Source: Haplosporangium gracile | Taxonomy: Eukaryota > Mortierellomycota > Mortierellomycetes > Mortierellales > Mortierellaceae | DNA: 30,741 nucleotides | Assembly: GCA_015499985.1 (NCBI GenBank) | Contig: JAAAUF010000495.1 | Location: 1-30,741, forward strand | Direction: 5' to 3' | Position numbers and translations under genes: made by a program | The notes under the pieces: generated by a model | What the model was told of the DNA's origin: nothing | What the model saw: the letters and a program-made list of their open reading frames with translations, nothing else | Databases searched by the model: none | Shown: positions 7,990 through 19,173 of the stretch, in pieces | How positions within the stretch are numbered: the first letter of the stretch is position 1 | Layout of the letters: every line of letters starts with the position of its first letter

Positions 7990-10439
7990 CGTCAACAGTG
8001 CGGGTGAACCGCTTTGTGGGAGTAAAGGCATCATCGACTGATACATCGTCACCTCGTTGGTATCGACGGGGTGAATGCGAAGATCCTGAACGCCTTCCTC
8101 CTGCTCCTCCTCTATAGGATATCTGAGGGCGATCGGAATAGGATGATGATAATGAGGATGCTGTCGGATCTCTCCTTGTCCACGGCTTCTGATGTCTACT
8201 GTTGCTGTTGCTGTTGCTCTCGGTGTACTCCTCGGCCGAAACCTTTCTCCAACCTCTTCCTCCTCCTCTTCCTCCTCTTGATGCCGATCTGTCAGTATTA
8301 TCGTACTCCTCCTCATTGCTGGTATTATCACCAGTGGAGCTGTATCTCGAAGAAGTTGTGCGGCTTGAAGGTCCATGTCGTGATAACGAGGACGAAGATG
8401 GTTCTTCCGATGGTGGAGAACGACGGTTCCTGAACCGGTTGGCATCCTCTATTTCCTTCTGCGCCGCTTTTGCAGCATCGTGGTCCACCAACGCCCTTGT
8501 CATCTGTGTTTGCAGCGTCTTGGCGTCATTCAGGTCTCGCTTCAACCTCTCCATCTCCCTCTCATGTCTCTCCTGGTTCTCAGTGGTGGCAATGTTGTTG
8601 TTGTCTCCTTCTATTGTTGTTGCTTCGGTCGCCTCATTGCTCATAGTGGAGGTGGTACGATCGAACGCTTCCTTATGAGACTTCATAGCCCCCGCCAAGA
8701 TCTTGACCGCCAAATCCGCTAAATCGGCATTTGCACGCGGGTACTGCGGATTCTGAACCACCTTTGTCCATCGGCTCTTCCTCAAGATCTCCAACCCTTC
8801 CTCCAAATGGTTCGTCTTGACAGCACACTTGAGTGTCGAGACAAGCGTCCATGCGTCCTGGGACCGTACGAGTGGGTTGACGAGGGTGTTGACTCGGTGG
8901 TCGGAGGAAGGGTTGAGCTTCTTGTTCTTGTCGATGAGGTCGCGCATGAGCGTGTACATCTCGAGAGTCTTGTCCCAGTTCCGGGCTTTTAATGCTGCAT
9001 CCAGACCTTGTTTAAACGTTCCGGGGGTATGCTGCAACCCTTGCTTCGAAATCTCGTCCCAGGTGGTAAGGGCGGTGTCGTATTGTTTGTTGGCGATTTG
9101 GAGGTGCATGAGTGACGATAGGAGTTGTGGGTCTGGGGTGAAGGCGGGGAATTCGGTTTGGATGAGAGTCATGTAGTGAGTGGCGCGAGCGTAGTCTTTG
9201 AGCTTTGAGCAGATTGATAGAAGCAGTTCAACGGTGCGCGGGTGGATGGTTTCTTTGCGGAGTGAGGCGGGGGAGAGGCCGAGAGACTTGGTAGGCGAGA
9301 TTGCGCGTTCTGTTGATGTCAGGCTCGATCCTGATCCCGATCCTGATCCTGAGGCTGAAGAAGGAAACGTTGCCAAAGAAGCGGGAAGGCCATAGAGCGA
9401 CTCAACAAGCTTATACCCTCTCTTCACAAACACCGCACTCCTAGCCCCCCGACACGCCAATAGAACCGCATCCACAATCCTACTGTCCAATTCCACATCC
9501 TCACCACGTCTCGCTTTATCCTCCACCAGATCCTCCCAAACCTTCCACGCCATCTCAAACCCTTCATCCCCACCCCGTCTCGCATAGGCATTAATCACCG
9601 TACTATACGTGATCACATCCGGTGCGTTGTCTCCGTGTTTTGACATGGAGGAGTAGACTTCTTGGAGGGCTATGTAGTCGTGTTGGCGTGTGCAAACTTT
9701 GAGGAGCGCGTTTGTGTGGACTGTGGTGGGTGTTAGGTCTTCAGAATCCTGAATTTGTTGGTAGAGGGCTCGGGCGCGGGGGACGCTGTTAGGGGATGAG
9801 GCGTTGATGGCGAGGGAGTTTAGAAGGATGGTGAATGTCCTTTCACTTGGTTCAAATCCACGCTTCTTCATCTGTATATATCGTATCACACACACACAGC
9901 ATTACGAGAAAACATGGTCGTTAATTAACTTGACGACAACATAAAAGTTCTCACCAAATAGACGCTTTATCGTTCCTTTCTATCAACCCTGAAATATACA
10001 CACATATATATACATATACGTATCAACTTACATCGTTGAGGAGCTGCCAGGATTGACTAATCTTGCCCAACTTCGAAGACTCTTGGATAAGATGGTTCCA
10101 AACGACTTCGTTCTGACGACTTTTGGGGGCCTCCATCACCAATGTAATCGCATCGTTTAGTTTCCCATTCTTGGAGAATTTGACGACCTTTTCGGAGAGG
10201 AGGTATGGATCCTTGGGGAGGGTGATCTTTTTGTTGAGTGCCTTCTTTTCAATCGCGGCCGCAAACCGTGTGCTTGTCGAGAAGTTGCTTGTGATGCAGC
10301 TGGTAGTGGCGGGTTGCTGGAGAAGACGAAGGCGAGAAGATGATAGCCATGATTGGCATCCTGCAGTAAAAGTAGCTGTTCTGGGTGGAAGGAGAGTAAT
10401 GCCTCCTATCCGTGTGTTGAGCGTCGATATCCGGAGCAT
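7985..10439 (-). CDS. Mitochondrial pentatricopeptide-repeat (PPR) protein
   Basis: Two exons on the minus strand, 10032-10439 and 7985-9871, joined in phase 0 across a 160-bp intron; 764 aa. The N-terminus is rich in Arg/Ser/Thr with almost no acidic residues for about 40 residues (MLRISTLNTR, then SSSRLRLLQQ), as in a mitochondrial presequence. Tandem helical-hairpin repeats of about 35 residues follow, clearest at DVITYSTVINAYARRG and RTFTILLNSL. The C-terminal third is a Ser/Arg/Gly-rich tail with RGGRGGGRGWRK, plausible for RNA contact. PPR proteins bind single-stranded organellar RNA and act in its processing, stability or translation. The particular RNA target is not predictable here. 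A Ser-Gly run near 9340 is low-complexity. It is not clearly an orthologue of a named yeast factor, though CCM1-like proteins are similar in build. Confidence 0.85.
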
Positions 10440-10795
10440 TGTGGTGGTTCGTTGGTCCGATCCGGGAAAGTGTTGTGGGTGTGAAAAAAGACCAAAAAAA
10501 AAAAAGAAACAGAAAAATCTTGTTTACTTCCATGTCAATGAGTGAGGGTGACTGCCTTGTTCCATTTTTGGGCATTTTTTACATTTTACCGGCTTGATGA
10601 AAGAAATTCTGGCACGATCAATGACCGCACGGGCCAACTTGACTCTAGACTCTACCTTCCCGCCTCCTATCTGGCGTCGCTAAACTCTCTCATTTCTTGG
10701 GGGAAAGAAGAAGTGAAGATTGAGCATAAAATATTTATTTCAGATTGGCACCATACATGAGTGAAAAAGGACCTGGCTAGATAGTAGAGGGGTAA
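10440..10795. other. Intergenic: PPR 5' flank and PFK-2 3' flank
   Basis: 356 bp between the PPR start and the PFK-2 stop, both genes on the minus strand. It has an A-run around 10495-10506 (T-run on the sense strand) close to the PPR start. The PFK-2 poly(A) signal lies at its right-hand end. No gene seen. Confidence 0.6.
10734..10739 (-). terminator. AATAAA poly(A) signal, PFK-2
   Basis: A canonical hexamer on the minus strand, 57 nt beyond the PFK-2 stop codon. Confidence 0.55.
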
Positions 10796-13193
10796 CTACA
10801 GTCGAAAGTTGCTTTCAGGGCCATGTCCAAGATCATCGGCCAGATCTCCCCTATGCTGAATACCTGGCGACATCTCAGAGACAGCGGTCGACGAGAGCGC
10901 AGGTGAAGACGACGGTGTCGAAAAGGCTGTGTTGCTGCCGGGTCGACCCTTACGCTTGTCGTCTGGCAGGTAGTGGTCCATGAACATGGGCGATGCAGGC
11001 ACCTTGCCAGCAAGTGAGAGCAGATTGGCCGTCTGTTGCTGCCAGTTGATGCCAACAAGCGTGTCTGGGATAACATGGCGTGTCTCTTCAGTTGCGTAAG
11101 CTCTTGGTACTAGCTCAAGTAGAACATTCTCGGGGACCTCCAGGGAGGGAATACTGCGCTCTGAGAGACCGAACAGGTAGCCGTAGAGACATTTGATGAC
11201 CGACTCGTGGGCGATGATCAGCACATCATTCTTTTCCCGCTCCAGCTCCAGAATGACTTTTTCCAGCCTGTTTGCCAAATCGTAGTACGACTGTTGGTTT
11301 TACACACAAGAGTAAAAAAAGGTCAGACAACTCTGCCGCTTCATACGTTGGAATTCGCACATTCGGCATGTTTTTCAAGATCATATGTAGATTACCTCGG
11401 CACGGGGGAAGCGGTGTCGGTAGGGATCGTTCTTGGCGCGCAGACACTCATCCGGATACTTCTTTTCAATCTCCTGAGGCGTCATCTGGTCGCAGACTCC
11501 CGGATTCCGTTCTCCAAGGACACTTCTTTGACGGACAATGATTTCCTCGTGGTCCAAGAAATGGGCGGCCGTCTGGAAGCTCCTCTTACGGGCTGATGTC
11601 CACACTGTCAGCTGTCGAGGCGCCTCTGCGGTCGTCATAGCAGGCGAGAGCAGTGACTGGTTCTCGCGAAGTTTCAGGACAAAGTTCTTGAGGTTCTCGG
11701 CGTACCTGTGCCCTGCTGGTGACAAAGGCGCATCCGCACGATACGATTGCTCATTGAGCGATACGCCATTCTATTATTCAAATGTCAATGCCAGGAAAAG
11801 CTTTGTTCGTTAACTTTTCCCTCGAATAGCCAACACTGATAGCAGTAACTATCAGTCATCAAAACCACGAAAACGCTACAGAGATTAACTTACCCTGGCA
11901 AAGTATATTTTCCTGGGCGAAATGTGGAGGTTCATGAGGTAGTAGACGATCTTGCTTTGGAGGAACCCGTGTACATTGTTGACAATAATCTTCTCGCCAA
12001 CGTTGATCAGTTTGACCCAGCTCAGAGTCTTATCCTCGATGGTCGTATAAAACGGGACATGGTTCTCGATCCTGCGCTTGAAATCCTGAACTGCATCGAC
12101 GTCTTTCCAGCCCACATACTATGTTTACAAGATAACAGATAATGAAAAAACTGGCCTTCGGTTAGCTATTAAATCACTTTCGCTCATAGCTGTCTCAAAA
12201 CAATATGTCTAATGTTTTACTTTTTTGCGCCATGCTTCCCTTCCCTTTATGTTCGATTGCATGGGCTGCATCCGTGTTACGCAGGACTGGAATGCATACA
12301 TTGCATTGCACATGAAAAGGAGAGAGAGGGGACAGGTCACACAGGAACAAACAAAAATGCAAAAATAGCCCTCGCTCTCGTTCTGCCTCTTTTGTTCTCT
12401 CAGGAAACATCAAAAAAGTAAAAGTGCAAAGCAATACATACATCAGGTGAGGAGACCTTGACGCTTCGGATGTTGGAGTCGATGATGATGGGGTTGTCGC
12501 AGATGGACTCGATAAACATATAGTGGACATTGACCGACTTGAACCGCTCCACCAAATCACGACGCCGTTCCTCCGTTGTGTTGCTGCCGTCCAGAATTCC
12601 ACATTGTCCTCCTGCGACGAACCAGTGGATCATATCATCCAGGCAGGCATTCGCAATCTTCAGTCTCAAGTCCGCCGTATCCTTGTTCACTATTACACAA
12701 TTCATGAACAAACAATTATAAGTTCTCTGGGGATCGGCTTTTCGCAGCCTAACAAACAGGCCATAAAACTCCGCCTTTTGAACGTGGGGCGTGGGAGAGA
12801 ATCTTTTGTCGTACTTGGGCTGAAAAAGTCATTGGTCACCTCAACACCAATAATCTGACGACGGTAATTGCCAACACTGAATACAGCCGTCTGGACTCCA
12901 AGCCAGCGAAGGTATCGGCTCAACGACCGTGACACATGAGTCTTTCCACGCGCCGGTAGTCTAACATGCATTTGCCACCAACAAGAACAACGAAAAAAAA
13001 AAGTGATAGTGGGGAAATGAACGTTTAGTTTGGCATGTTTGCTAATGACTTCCTTGACAAGACGCGTTACTAGATTACTTTTCGGTAATGCGAAAGTCGA
13101 AGGGAGACATTCATACCCGACAAAGATGATGGCGATGGCACCGGCGTGGAACAGACGTCCTGACTCGGTCTTGTAAAGTTGTCCTGGGAACAT
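10796..13193 (-). CDS. PFK26: 6-phosphofructo-2-kinase with inactivated fructose-2,6-bisphosphatase half
   Basis: Exons on the minus strand: 13117-13193, 12815-12960, 12442-12689, 11894-12118, 11396-11770, 10796-11290; phases join, 521 aa. The kinase half makes fructose-2,6-bisphosphate, the cytosolic activator of phosphofructokinase-1. Seen: Walker A GLPARGKT (residues 26-33) after LYKTESGRLFHAG, then VFSVGNYRR, DGSNTTEERR and FIESICDNP. The phosphatase half starts near residue 228 with YFARNGVSLN, where active enzymes have RHGE: the phospho-accepting His is Asn233. WTSARKRSFQTA, the acid Glu before GVCDQMT, and AHES (His385) remain. So it is probably a kinase-only enzyme, as known for some yeast isozymes. 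The C-terminal tail is Ser/Pro-rich and could be phosphorylated. The start at 13193 precedes a conserved segment by few residues; an upstream coding exon is possible but not needed. Confidence 0.92.
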
Positions 13194-13525
13194 TGCTGTA
13201 TGTGTCTGGGTAGCGAAATAGTATTTTTGTATGAAAAGTAAATGAGTAAGTGGGGGGCGTCAAGTAGTGAAATAGGGTGGAAGGGGTAAAGGAAGTGGAA
13301 GAAGTGAAGATACAAGTGAGAGAAAAGCGAAAAGAATAAAAGGAAAGAGGTGTTTTTTTTGTCTCCTTTTTCGGCCCAGTAGATTCAAACACCACATGCA
13401 ACGCCAGGGACTCGTCAATCCACATCACTTTCAACCCATGCTAGTGATTTTCTCTTTCCTTTTCTTTATGCTCCGTGTCCGATGCTCTATTCTACAAAAA
13501 ATCTAATGAACTAGGTCTTACTCGC
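13194..13525. other. PFK-2 5' leader and XPF 3' flank
   Basis: 332 bp between two minus-strand genes. On the sense strand, 13205-13370 is strongly CT-rich, and ACACATACAG sits just before the PFK-2 start, so a 5'-UTR intron is possible. No further gene is supported. Confidence 0.6.
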
Positions 13526-16500
13526 TCAGGACATGTCCATCCGAGAGTCCCTGTGGAAAAAATCCCAGAGTGTCTTTGCTGGGCCCTCGCCAATGATGTT
13601 GGACAGGCTCGCAACGTCCAGTTCTGCTAGCTCGCGGATGTTCTCAACATGCCTCATAACCTGTTTGTAGTTCTTAGATGTGATACCCGGCAAACTGCGG
13701 AGAATGTCTTGCGGCGTCAGGTTATACGCACTATCGATTGCCTGGTCGGCATCAACACCAGCCGCCTGTGCCTGCTGCATATCCGGCTCGTCTTCCGATC
13801 GCTATGAACACAAAGTATAAAAAATCGTTAGCCAATCACACATCCAGGTGCCCATGGTCAACATCTATATAAGCACAGATTTAGTAAGACCTATACCTTC
13901 AAATCTTCAAATATCTCAACAGTCGAATGCACTGAGGAAGACCAAATCGTTCGTAATGTAGGGAATGCAAGTGTGAGCAAGACAAGCTTGGAGGACAACT
14001 CGGTTACAGAGATATCGGCTCTAATGTCCGCTTTGTCCTAAAATGGCGGACAAAGCGCGAAAGAGAAACTTATATTTTAATCGTCGGGAACACGGCATGT
14101 CCCGCCACATGCAAGATCCGAAATTAAAACCTTACCTGCAAAGAAAATGACTTGTCTTCATCAAATTCAATCAAAAGCACCGGACGGGTGTAGTGCACAG
14201 TCATCGCCTCGACTTGCGTATACCTAACATCAAGAGAGCGATCACCATAATGTTAACTATCTGCAACACGGTCTGTGAATCTCAGTTCAAACGCTAAAGA
14301 AAGACTTACAGTCGTCCAGATGCGAACGAAGAGATAAGATCAGAAATACTCTTTCGTTCAACACAGATATTGGGCGACAGGACATAGTCTCCTACAGTTA
14401 TTGTGCAAGGGTCGAGAACCATTCCCTGCGAGTGCAAAATGGACGGTAGCGAACTCCTAAACTCTCTTGCATCGACAACAATCCTAGGTGGCGACCGCTC
14501 GTCACCTGTCTTGCCTCCTCCTGCAATTCGAGTGTGGATGTTTCTGAGAAGTGATTGATCCTGCACTTGTTTTGTGAATGTGTCACCTATTGGCAATACC
14601 ATCATCTAGATTCAAAATATAGTTAGCAAATCACTAACAAATTTACCGTCTACTCAGTTTTGAGGAACAAATAGCACGGGACACCCTTCACATACCGACT
14701 TGGTTTGAATCAGCCTTGTGAACGCGTCCTTCTCGCGACGAAGAGCACTTAGGTACAGCTGCTCTTCAACAGAATTGTCATAGACGGTAAAGTAGACGCG
14801 CACTTGCTTTCCGGGATGACACGCTTTGTAAACCTCGATACACCGGACAAATGTTGGATCTGGGTCGTACATGATGATGAATCGCGGCTTGATATTCTCT
14901 AGTAGCAGTGAGTCTGATTCTCCGGAGTAGCTGTGAACAAGCACCATTTTGCTCGGTTCAACCAGGCCAAAGTAATCCGTGAAATCGTCAACTTCTTCCA
15001 CGTCTTGATCGAAAACGCGAGCAGTAGACTTGTAACCATCCTGATTTGTGTTGATACTAAAAGTCATGCAAAAGAGCACAGTAAGCATCTTGTTCACTTA
15101 GGGTGTTTGTAAAAAACGCGACGAGTTCCGGTTCCTAACTTACAATGTGGCGATGACCTCAGCTTCTTTCTCGAAACTTGCTGCTGAATGCTTAGCTACC
15201 GGGGCTAATGAGGTAGCGCCTCCTCGAACTCGCCGTCGCTTGTTGGCTGGTTGACCTCGTCTTACTCCAGCCATCGAATTGCCTGATTTGATGCCAAAAA
15301 GAACAGATGTTAGGACATCTTATTATTGCGTTGCGTTTAATGCTGATGATCCCAATAACGCATTCGTTACCTGAAGACGCCATAGAAGAAGCGAGGCTGG
15401 TGGGAGCTTTGGTAGCAACATTGTCCTTGAAATGCTTCATGTTGGATTTCCACTGCAAGTATCCATGTAATAGGTCACGCATGAGGGGTTTGCCTCTTGT
15501 AGACGTACTTGTTTTGGGCGTCGAAAGATATCGTTTGATCTGTGAACAGGCTCGCTGATCCTGTGCCATAATAAGAACCGTGTCTAGTCCTAGTGTTTCA
15601 ATCGAGTATTGTCAGTGTCACGCGTCAATCATCTGCTTACAAAACCAAAATATGAAGCGCGAACGCATAACGTTACCTTCAGGGTGAGGAGCGTTATGCA
15701 TCTCGACCTCAACTTCATCCATGATCTCAGACAGAATGTCCCATTTGGGAAGTTCTTCTAGAATGGGCCTCATATTGGGCAGGATGTTGGGGTCGTCAGG
15801 ATCCTTATATCCATCCTGTTGGAGATAAACGCGAGATTTCGCAGTCTAATCAATAACAAGAAGGCGTGTCAGTACTATACACTATTTGCGCGAGGAATGT
15901 GCGTTGGAAATTGTATCTTTGTCGTATCATTCTCACCGAAAAGATTTTGTCCGCAGGGTCCGTCATCATCCAATAGTTTCCAGAGTGAGGGCCGACAGAG
16001 GCCAAGAGGGTTTCGAGGTACAGGTTGAAATTGACGCTGTCGTAGGACACGAGATAGCCCAACAAACTGCGCAAAGTCTTCAAGTCCGAGACCAACTGCT
16101 TCGTTTTGTGACTGACGCGATGCCAGATAGGGTCCAGCTGCCTCCTGATAATAACATCGAATGACTTGAACAGGGCCTTTTCCACTGTGAAGTCGTCAAT
16201 ATCAATCTCAATCTAGAGCGAGCAAAAAATGACGGTGTCAGTTTCATCACTGAATATATAATACTTTGCCCACGAAAGTGATTCTTACAGCTGAGCTGGA
16301 TCGTCGAAGCTCCTGTAAGCAAATATCCATGCAATTAATGATGGCTGCCTGGATAGTCTTCATCGCCTTAGTCATTGGCTGTCGAATTTCGATAACATCC
16401 GCGGTGTGAGACTCCAGACTCTCCGTCACTGTGACATGAAATCTAGATCAAGGAACAGGAAAAACGCTTAGTTAGGCGCTCTGAAGTCCTAATATGGGCA

Positions 16501-17205
16501 TTCTTGAATTACGAACAGTATGTGGCTTACCGGGGCCAAAGGTTAACTTTACGAAGGTACAGCAGCTTCAGCGTCTTTTCCAGAGTAGCAAATCCTGTTG
16601 ACAGGGTTTCTGGCTGGTCGCTGAAAGCCTTGATAAACCCCTCCGAGTTGCTCTGACGGAAAAGTCGTAAAATGAATGCCTCGGTGGTGGATGCTGTCAC
16701 TCTGGAAACGCATATTGAAACCATGCCGAAACAGTCAGTACAATGTTGCTATAATATTGATACACCATCAGTATATAATATGGAAACAAAACACAAGTTT
16801 CCTGTACCTGTGTGCGTTAGCGACAAGAATTCCTGTGATGAGCTGCACAGGAACCCGGCCTGTAAGCAAGTCCATGACCAGGATACGCGATGTGATGGCC
16901 ATAACGCCTCCATAACGATAAAGATCACTACGCTCAGCGAGACTCAGTTCGCTTGTGATGCTCTTGAAATGAGAGGCACCACCCTTGTCAATACCAGTGG
17001 ACCTGAGGAGGTCGTCCCGAAGTGCCGTCTCTTCCTCGATATTTATGTTGATGAGCAGAACGAGATTCTGAGGTTGAGAGTAAATCTGTAGGAATGCACC
17101 GAGGATGTTGCGGAGCCCTAGTCCTTTTGCCATGATGAGCAGAGCATCCTCTGCAACGAGTTCAGCGACTATTTCTTTCTGGAAGGCAAGAGGTAATGCA
17201 GACAT
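13526..17205 (-). CDS. rad16: XPF/Rad1/Rad16 DNA structure-specific endonuclease
   Basis: Twelve exons on the minus strand: 16808-17205, 16531-16701, 16289-16442, 15937-16212, 15677-15845, 15371-15589, 15144-15282, 14696-15056, 14310-14605, 14136-14223, 13897-14037, 13526-13801; 895 aa, all phases join. Catalytic subunit of the ERCC1/Rad10 heterodimer that cuts 5' of lesions in nucleotide excision repair, crosslink repair and 3'-flap removal. Seen: an SF2-helicase-like N-half ([16 protein letters not shown]) without a usable Walker A. The ERCC4 nuclease has [24 protein letters not shown] and D718, that is GD-X9-ERK-X3-D at residues 701-718. A C-terminal tandem helix-hairpin-helix ([31 protein letters not shown]) is the ERCC1-binding, DNA-contacting part. 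A basic KRRRVRGG segment lies in the linker. The length is typical of the family. The start was chosen as the first ATG opening the conserved N-terminal domain. Confidence 0.95.
14029..14057 (-). other. Perfect 10-bp hairpin spanning the 3' splice site of XPF intron 10
   Basis: CGCTTTGTCC (14029-14038) and GGACAAAGCG (14048-14057) are exact inverted repeats around a 9-nt loop. On the sense strand the acceptor AG (14039-14038) falls at the loop-stem junction and the first exon bases lie in the stem. A folded pre-mRNA would partly hide the splice site. Confidence 0.7.
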
Positions 17206-17316
17206 GCTTGCAAGGATGATAAATGAGTTGAGTGGAAGAAAGGAAGTAAACTGGGGGGCACCTTTACACCACCTTTGCCGCTTTTAACAAATAATTAGTG
17301 GCAAAAAGTGACCATT

Positions 17317-17322
17317 TTTATT
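17317..17322 (-). terminator. AATAAA poly(A) signal, 268-aa protein gene
   Basis: A canonical hexamer on the minus strand, 33 nt after the stop at 17355. Only 149 bp separate this stop from the XPF start codon, so the signal also lies in the XPF promoter region. Confidence 0.55.
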
Positions 17323-17354
17323 ACAGTTTTTCCGCAGAGGCAAAAAACTCAAAT

Positions 17355-18873
17355 CTAAGCAGCCTGGACCATGCCCCCTTCGGCTCCTTCGGACGACACT
17401 TTGTCAATGTACTGAGAGAGATGTGCGGCATCCGGTGTCTGTTGAGACATTGGCCTGCCGCTGAAGAGCGCCTCCGCTACGATGTCAGTTGTCAGGTCAT
17501 TAAGCCTAAAAGCAAAGACAAGGAGAAAGGTAGGAAAGATGATGTTAGCAAATCAATCGGACAGGGTCAAAAGTAGACACTTTCAGTTTCGACTCATTCA
17601 CCCTGGTTGCGGTGGTTTACCATGCTTGGAGCTCAATTGGAAGGTAAGGTTCGTCAGATACACTGGAGGCTTCTTTGAGTGCGTCAAAGTTCTCCTCCAC
17701 TCGACTCTTGTACTTTTTTGAGAACTGAGACCCTGCTTGTGTGATGCATTGCTAATCGGCAAACAAAAAATCATGCATATTAGCGTCCATTACGAAGCAA
17801 GGTGTAACTTCCAGCAGAAAAAAGAACCTTTGACTTACATAAAGGAGTGCAACTTGATGGGCTACAAACTTGTGGTTTGTAAGCTTGATGTCGTTCTGTA
17901 GCTGCAGGGCAATGGATGTAAGCTGGTTTATGGAGGACATATGCTGGAAGTGAGCTATTAACAAGCATCGCGCTGTGGTCAGTACGCACTCCGCATGGTC
18001 GGCAAAAATTGGGAAAATTCATACACGAAGCTGCCTGCCTACCACCATACCTTCGATATAACTTCCGCCAGGAAGAACAAGCTCTATGCCCAAGTACTCC
18101 GATGACTTGGGGAACATCTCGGCAAGACCTGTCCTGATCATATATCTCTAGATGGAGGACAGGTGCATCAACCCCACGTTTAACAAGATAATCAAACACC
18201 GTAAAGTATGAGTATCGCAAAACCGAAGAACAGTAAAATTTTCTTGGATCTCAGAGTGTTCTTGATCATACCCGCAACATCACACGGCCGGAGGTGTTCT
18301 CGATGCGAGCTGCATGTCCATTATCCACTTCAAAAGCGATGAGGGTCTGCTCAAGGTGAGCGATCGTCCTGTTCAGCTCGGCGCTTGTTTCCTCGTGCTA
18401 TTTTTTTTTTGTTTAGTTGATTATGAGAGAGTGGAAGAGGAAGGAGGGAGGCAAGAAGTAAGAGGTGTTATGAATCAGTGTTGAGGATGTATTTGCTCGT
18501 CGGTAAAGTGAGGACCTGTCATAAATGTAAAAAGACTTTTTGGTTTCGAGTAGAGCCGCCTACCTTTCCAACTGTCTCTATCCTAGTCACGAACATCTCA
18601 ATACGACTCAGCTCATTGAGCATTTGTAGACCCAGCCGCTTGTGCCTATTCGCCGAGTTGGGGTGAATTGGGTGGTGGATATGAATGGGTACTGGATTGA
18701 AAGGCAAAAAATACAGGACACACTATGTCAGACAATTGCTTCCACTTTTCTCAGCTGGCTCTTTCTCTTCTTCCTTCAAAGCGTTCGCCTTAAGTGTAAG
18801 GTTGGTCAGTCAAACCTTCATATATGTGTGTCAAGGGCGTGACATTCACCAAAGGAGGGGACTCAAGAATCAT
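17355..18873 (-). CDS. Unrecognised 268-residue helical/coiled-coil protein
   Basis: Seven exons on the minus strand: 18816-18873, 18564-18691, 18272-18397, 18051-18147, 17839-17954, 17621-17751, 17355-17505; every phase joins and all but one splice pair are strong. I do not recognise the family. The predicted chain begins MILESPPLVNVTP, then a His/Pro-rich stretch. It continues with mostly amphipathic helices: RLGLQMLNELSRIEMFVTRI, TIAHLEQTLIAFE, AHFQHMSSINQLTSIALQLQ, KLTNHKFVAHQVALLY and FSKKYKSRVEENFDALKEA. The chain ends in a polar Gly/Ala tail. There is no signal peptide, membrane segment or catalytic motif. Heptad-like leucines suggest a subunit of a larger complex. Exon 1 depends on a GTTTGA donor and is the least certain part. 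The gene lies head-to-head with VID27. Confidence 0.7.
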
Positions 18874-19173
18874 TGCTTTTGCTGGAGGTGAATGAAAAGT
18901 ATGAAAGTGAACTGTCGAATGAGAAGCCGAGTGAAGGAGAGGGAAATAGAGAGAAGGACACTTGTTAGCGAGTGAGTGCGAAAGGAAAAGAAAAGAGGGG
19001 CGAAAAGGGAAGGGAAGAGCACGCGTGAACAAGACCACCAACCCTCAACCCGTCGTCGTGACTGCTACTTGAAACATGGATAAAAAGAGTTCGTGGTGCG
19101 ACAAGCTCCCTGCAACTCACCTCTACTCCTTCACACACTCACACACTCACACAACACACGCATACACACACTC
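18874..19173. promoter_or_regulatory. 300-bp divergent promoter region (268-aa gene / VID27)
   Basis: The two start codons face away from each other, 300 bp apart. The left part (18890-19020) is GA-rich on the plus strand, that is CT-rich on the sense strand of the left gene. The right part (about 19115-19170) is a CA/CT-rich leader before the VID27 ATG. No TATA box is obvious. Co-regulation is possible but not shown. Confidence 0.5.

Noticed and set aside
8071..9395. Plus-strand ORFs opposite the PPR gene
   Set aside because: Shadows of the long minus-strand exon, whose frame encodes the repeats and is continuous for 629 codons.
9841..9865. GGTTCAAATCC, a B-box/T-arm-like word
   Set aside because: It lies within conserved PPR coding sequence and no tRNA arms surround it.
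13111..13434. Upstream in-frame coding extension of PFK-2 (107-codon ORF region)
   Set aside because: The upstream sequence is CT-rich leader and the conserved family N-terminus begins right after the ATG at 13193; a 5'-UTR intron is more likely than coding sequence.
16672..17091. 139-codon plus-strand ORF opposite XPF
   Set aside because: It spans an XPF intron and two conserved XPF exons on the other strand; the minus-strand frame carries the family motifs.
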